Assembly (NCBI GenBank): GCA_017519885.1
Contig: JAFWRO010000021.1
Location: forward strand, 81,906-145,905
Direction: 5' to 3'
Source of the DNA: Liminaster sp017519885
GTDB lineage: Bacteria > Bacteroidota > Bacteroidia > Bacteroidales > UBA3663
DNA: 64,000 nucleotides
Below the pieces are notes generated by a model. The model was not told where the DNA came from, searched no databases, and was given only the letters and a program-made list of their open reading frames with translations. This document shows, piece after piece, positions 61,643 through 64,000 of this stretch. Position numbers and translations under genes: made by a program. The number at the start of each line of letters is the position of its first letter. The first letter of the stretch is position 1.

Positions 61643-62728
61643 TCACTCGCACTCTTTGAGTATTTCGATGATTTCATCTGTGGTGAGTTGTTTGCAACAG
61701 CCGGGGGAAATGATAGTGCTTTCGGCAATGGCGCGGATTGTGGCTTCGTCCAGTGTGATCCCCATTTCAGAGAAGGAGGTGGGCAGACCGACTTCGCGGA
61801 TGAGGTTGGAAAGGAAGTCAATACCCTCGTCGGCGTCCTGTACCAACCAGACTTCCTGCGCCCAGCGGTTGAACTTTTCTTCTGCACTCTTGTAGATATG
61901 GCGAAAGAGAATAGGATGGAGTACAGCCAATCCCTGACCGTGATTGCAGTCGGTATAGGCTCCAAGCTGATGCTCTATCATGTGGCATTGGAAGTCAGTC
62001 ACCTTGCCGAGTTTCAGGATGCCATTTTCTCCCATTGCCGATGCCCACATCAGTTCTGAGCGGGCAAAGTCGTTATCGGGATTGGCGAAGATGGCCTTCA
62101 GGTTCTTGATGACGCTACGTTGCACAGCCTCGTTGATGCGGTCGCTGAGATTGCATGTGTGTGGATGGCCGAAATAGGTTTCCATGCAATGGCTCAGCGT
62201 ATCGAATGCTCCGCTGATGACCTGCATCATCGGCACAGTCTTCGTTAGGTCTGGATCAAGGATAGCAAAGTCGGCAAATACACCCCACATGGCTCCTTTA
62301 ACTTTTTTCTCTTCGTCGGTAATCACGGCCCCGTTGTTTTGTTCCGAACCAGTGCCGCTGGCGGTCACGACCACACCAAGGGGAATCGGTTGATTGCCCG
62401 TTGCCACAATCTTGCAGCAGTCAGACACAGAACCGCCGCCAACAGCCAGTATGAGGTCTGCTTTTATTTCCCGTGCCAACTGCTGCCCCTCCTGCACCTT
62501 CTTCAATGTCGGATTAGGCATGATGCCACCAAAGTCTGTCACTATCTTGCCCGCCTCGGTTAACATTATCATAATACGATCGTAGAGTCCCGTTCGTTTC
62601 AGTGAACCGCCGCCGTAGGCCAGCATCACGTTCTTTCCGTATTTCTGCAACTCCTGATTCAGCGAGTCCTCGAAGCATCCCTGCCCGAAATGGATGCGGA
62701 CAGGGAATTCATAGTCAAATCTATTCAT
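61643..62728 (-). CDS. Iron-containing alcohol dehydrogenase (BDH-like)
   Basis: 361 residues, a little short of the usual 385. NAD(P)-binding GGGSVSD (about 97-103) and metal ligands in FDTLSHCME and HMIEHQLGAYTDCNHG are present. Members reduce aldehydes such as butanal or lactaldehyde. Next to fucose genes, lactaldehyde reduction to propanediol is a reasonable guess, but sequence alone points to the butanol-dehydrogenase type. A dead 5' fragment of a related gene is at 19828. Confidence 0.87.
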   Translation of the reverse strand: MNRFDYEFPVRIHFGQGCFEDSLNQELQKYGKNVMLAYGGGSLKRTGLYDRIMIMLTEAGKIVTDFGGIMPNPTLKKVQEGQQLAREIKADLILAVGGGSVSDCCKIVATGNQPIPLGVVVTASGTGSEQNNGAVITDEEKKVKGAMWGVFADFAILDPDLTKTVPMMQVISGAFDTLSHCMETYFGHPHTCNLSDRINEAVQRSVIKNLKAIFANPDNDFARSELMWASAMGENGILKLGKVTDFQCHMIEHQLGAYTDCNHGQGLAVLHPILFRHIYKSAEEKFNRWAQEVWLVQDADEGIDFLSNLIREVGLPTSFSEMGITLDEATIRAIAESTIISPGCCKQLTTDEIIEILKECE

Positions 62729-62735
62729 GGTTAGT

Positions 62736-63803
62736 TTATTTCAAATTATGTGTCTCCAGCCACCCGGCAATGAGGTCGGCAATCTCGGCATTGTTCTTCT
62801 CCTGGAACATGAAGTGGCTGTTGCCGAAGATCTGCTTTTCGGGCAGATAGATGACCGTGGCGTCGCCTCCGTCAGCATTATACTGCTTGGCAAAGTCGCG
62901 GCACTGGTTTAGCACCATCTTCCAGAAACCTGTCGAATGGATATCCTCGGAGCCATTCTCGATGTAGTCACCAAAGAGGAACAGCATCGGAACCTTCGCA
63001 GCCACGAATTTCTTGTAGGTGTCGCTGCCTACCTCGGGAGCAAAGCCCGGTTCTACGGCGATGATGGCAGCCATGTTGTCCGTGTCTGTCGCCCAACCCA
63101 CGCGACCGCCTTGCGAGTGGGTTACGTAGATGCTCTTCTTGCCCGTCATAGTCAGCACATCCTTCAGCACCGCGCTGAGTGCCTTGCCGAACAAAGGTTC
63201 GTCATAGTTGCCCGTGTTCGGTGTCATCTGGCAGAAGAACTGCCGCTGTGCCTCGTCACCTTCGGGGAACTGAGAGCCTTCGTAACGCTCAGGAGCTACG
63301 CGACCGATGCGGAAGTGCGTGTACCAAGCCTGTTCGCCCACCTTGAATTTACCATTAGCTACATCGCCCGGGTCGTTGACAATCTGCTCCGTGGCTCCTG
63401 CAGCACCACGTCGTGGCTGGTCAACGAGGAACACCGAGTAACCTTTCTTCAGGAACAGGTCGCTCCATCCCTCGCGCCCGTCGGGAGTCGATTGCCAGCC
63501 TGTCCGCGTCTGTCCGTAGCCATGAAGGAATACCATTGGCGTGCCACTGCCACCAGCTGGAATCTGATACATCGTGTTGGCATGATCCACGTGTGTCGTC
63601 GTGCCCTTGCGCTCTGGGTCGAGCCAGTTCTGTGTCGGGTCATACTCGCCAGGAATGGCATCTGTCACCCGTCCACCAGACGAGAACACACCCTGCTTCT
63701 CAATCACCAAGCCCTGCGGCTCCTGCTTTTGCTCCGTGCAACTGATTGCTGCGATGGCGACGGCTGCTACAGCCAGTGCGCTGAAAAGATAACTCTTTCT
63801 CAT
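62736..63803 (-). CDS. Alpha/beta-hydrolase esterase lipoprotein
   Basis: 355 residues with lipoprotein signal (AISC, Cys22). Alpha/beta-hydrolase features: MVFLHGYGQTRTGW (oxyanion region, 90-103), nucleophile Ser230 in YVTHSQGGRVGW and a late NSHFMFQEKNN with the likely catalytic His. Probably an envelope esterase; substrate unknown. It starts 7 bp upstream of the dehydrogenase gene, so both form an operon. Confidence 0.85.
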   Translation of the reverse strand: MRKSYLFSALAVAAVAIAAISCTEQKQEPQGLVIEKQGVFSSGGRVTDAIPGEYDPTQNWLDPERKGTTTHVDHANTMYQIPAGGSGTPMVFLHGYGQTRTGWQSTPDGREGWSDLFLKKGYSVFLVDQPRRGAAGATEQIVNDPGDVANGKFKVGEQAWYTHFRIGRVAPERYEGSQFPEGDEAQRQFFCQMTPNTGNYDEPLFGKALSAVLKDVLTMTGKKSIYVTHSQGGRVGWATDTDNMAAIIAVEPGFAPEVGSDTYKKFVAAKVPMLFLFGDYIENGSEDIHSTGFWKMVLNQCRDFAKQYNADGGDATVIYLPEKQIFGNSHFMFQEKNNAEIADLIAGWLETHNLK

Positions 63804-63838
63804 ATTATCATTTTTTTTAATCTTTGTTGTTTCCTACG

Positions 63839-63847
63839 GCAAAGGTA
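63839..63847 (-). promoter_or_regulatory. -7 element of esterase-dehydrogenase operon promoter
   Basis: TACCTTTGC on the minus strand, 36 nt before the esterase start. No good -33 TTTG; an inverted repeat covers that region instead. Confidence 0.65.
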
Positions 63848-63850
63848 CTA

Positions 63851-63891
63851 AGAATCCCCGCAACTATTTTGACAATAATTTCGGGGATTCT
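63851..63891. promoter_or_regulatory. Inverted repeat over the -33 region (possible operator)
   Basis: AGAATCCCCG (63851-63860) and CGGGGATTCT (63882-63891) form perfect 10-bp arms separated by 21 bp, two helical turns, just upstream of the -7 box. This suggests a dimeric regulator site. Confidence 0.55.
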
Positions 63892-64000
63892 TTCACTTTT
63901 TACCGAAAAAATTTTCACGGACTTGAATTTCGTTCGAGCTCGCTCACGTTCGGCCATCTGCAAGAAGGCTTGCATGGCACTCACTTAACTGCGACCTTCC

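Larger units (their letters stand above)
63817..63975 (-). other. Short open frame at the window edge, doubtful
   Basis: 52 codons starting MQAFLQMAERERARTKFKS, overlapping the esterase promoter and the inverted repeat. The basic start looks protein-like but the rest runs through regulatory DNA. It may be part of a dispersed repeat that continues beyond the window. Not a confident gene. Confidence 0.2.

Overview
The window looks like chromosomal DNA of a Prevotella-like Bacteroidales bacterium. The evidence is promoters of the Bacteroidales type (TTTG, about 20 bp, TAnnTTTG), a SusC/SusD pair with a DUF6377 regulator, a gldE-like gene, DUF4292, DUF4492 and HmuY genes, glycan-degrading enzymes, and little use of Shine-Dalgarno sequences. 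I saw no rRNA, tRNA, CRISPR array, prophage or intact transposase.

Layout. 1-3.1 kb: a TPR protein, a DUF4292 lipoprotein and an EnvC-like protein (cell envelope). 3.1-12.9 kb: a surface-glycan cluster (sugar ketoisomerase, FemAB-like protein, aminotransferase, acyltransferase, flippase, three glycosyltransferases, a CotH-like protein). 12.9-15.5 kb: alanine symporter and miaA. 15.5-18 kb: AT-rich accessory stretch with a RhuM-Fic gene between 85-bp direct repeats and a likely small RNA. 18-20.4 kb: glycosyltransferase, esterase, a dead dehydrogenase fragment and a membrane protein. 20.6-24.3 kb: aldo/keto reductase, ECF transporter component, a DUF1893 gene interrupted at its 3' end by a MITE-like element, then a 1-kb cassette bounded by perfect 29-bp inverted repeats. 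24.3-30.7 kb: cytochrome bd operon with GH43 and PL22 enzymes. 30.8-33.7 kb: NfeD, DUF805, flotillin. 33.8-38.5 kb: folP, cdaA, gldE-like, phosphopantetheinyl transferase, then the HmuY/TonB receptor pair up to 40.5 kb. 40.6-49.3 kb: GH3, prfA, HAD phosphatase, DapA-family protein, sodium symporter and the queuosine genes queD-queE-folE. 49.4-57.2 kb: regulator, SusC, SusD and an inositol-phosphate-type histidine phosphatase. 57.3-63.8 kb: fucose isomerase, fucose permease, AraC regulator, iron alcohol dehydrogenase and an esterase lipoprotein.

The strongest unexplained signal is a layer of short repeats in the gene spacers. Many spacers inside operons hold their own tandem array with a period of 7, 9 or 10 bp (cores TTCGAA, CTAGA, TATAG, CGGAG, TTAACAA, GGGAGTTA, TTAGGGA). 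Some arrays enter genes: folP and one glycosyltransferase carry in-frame 9-bp arrays, and others provide stop codons or sit on TTG starts. A 20-bp palindrome, GGCAGCCA-N4-TGGCTGCC, recurs six times, always in the leader of a downstream gene and in the same sense relative to it. Together with the MITE-like element, the 29-bp inverted-repeat cassette holding a ten-unit 42-bp array and an HTH gene, and paired AAACTTTAAGAAATGGC motifs downstream of two genes, this suggests a genome with very active small-repeat dynamics. I do not recognise these as a described system.
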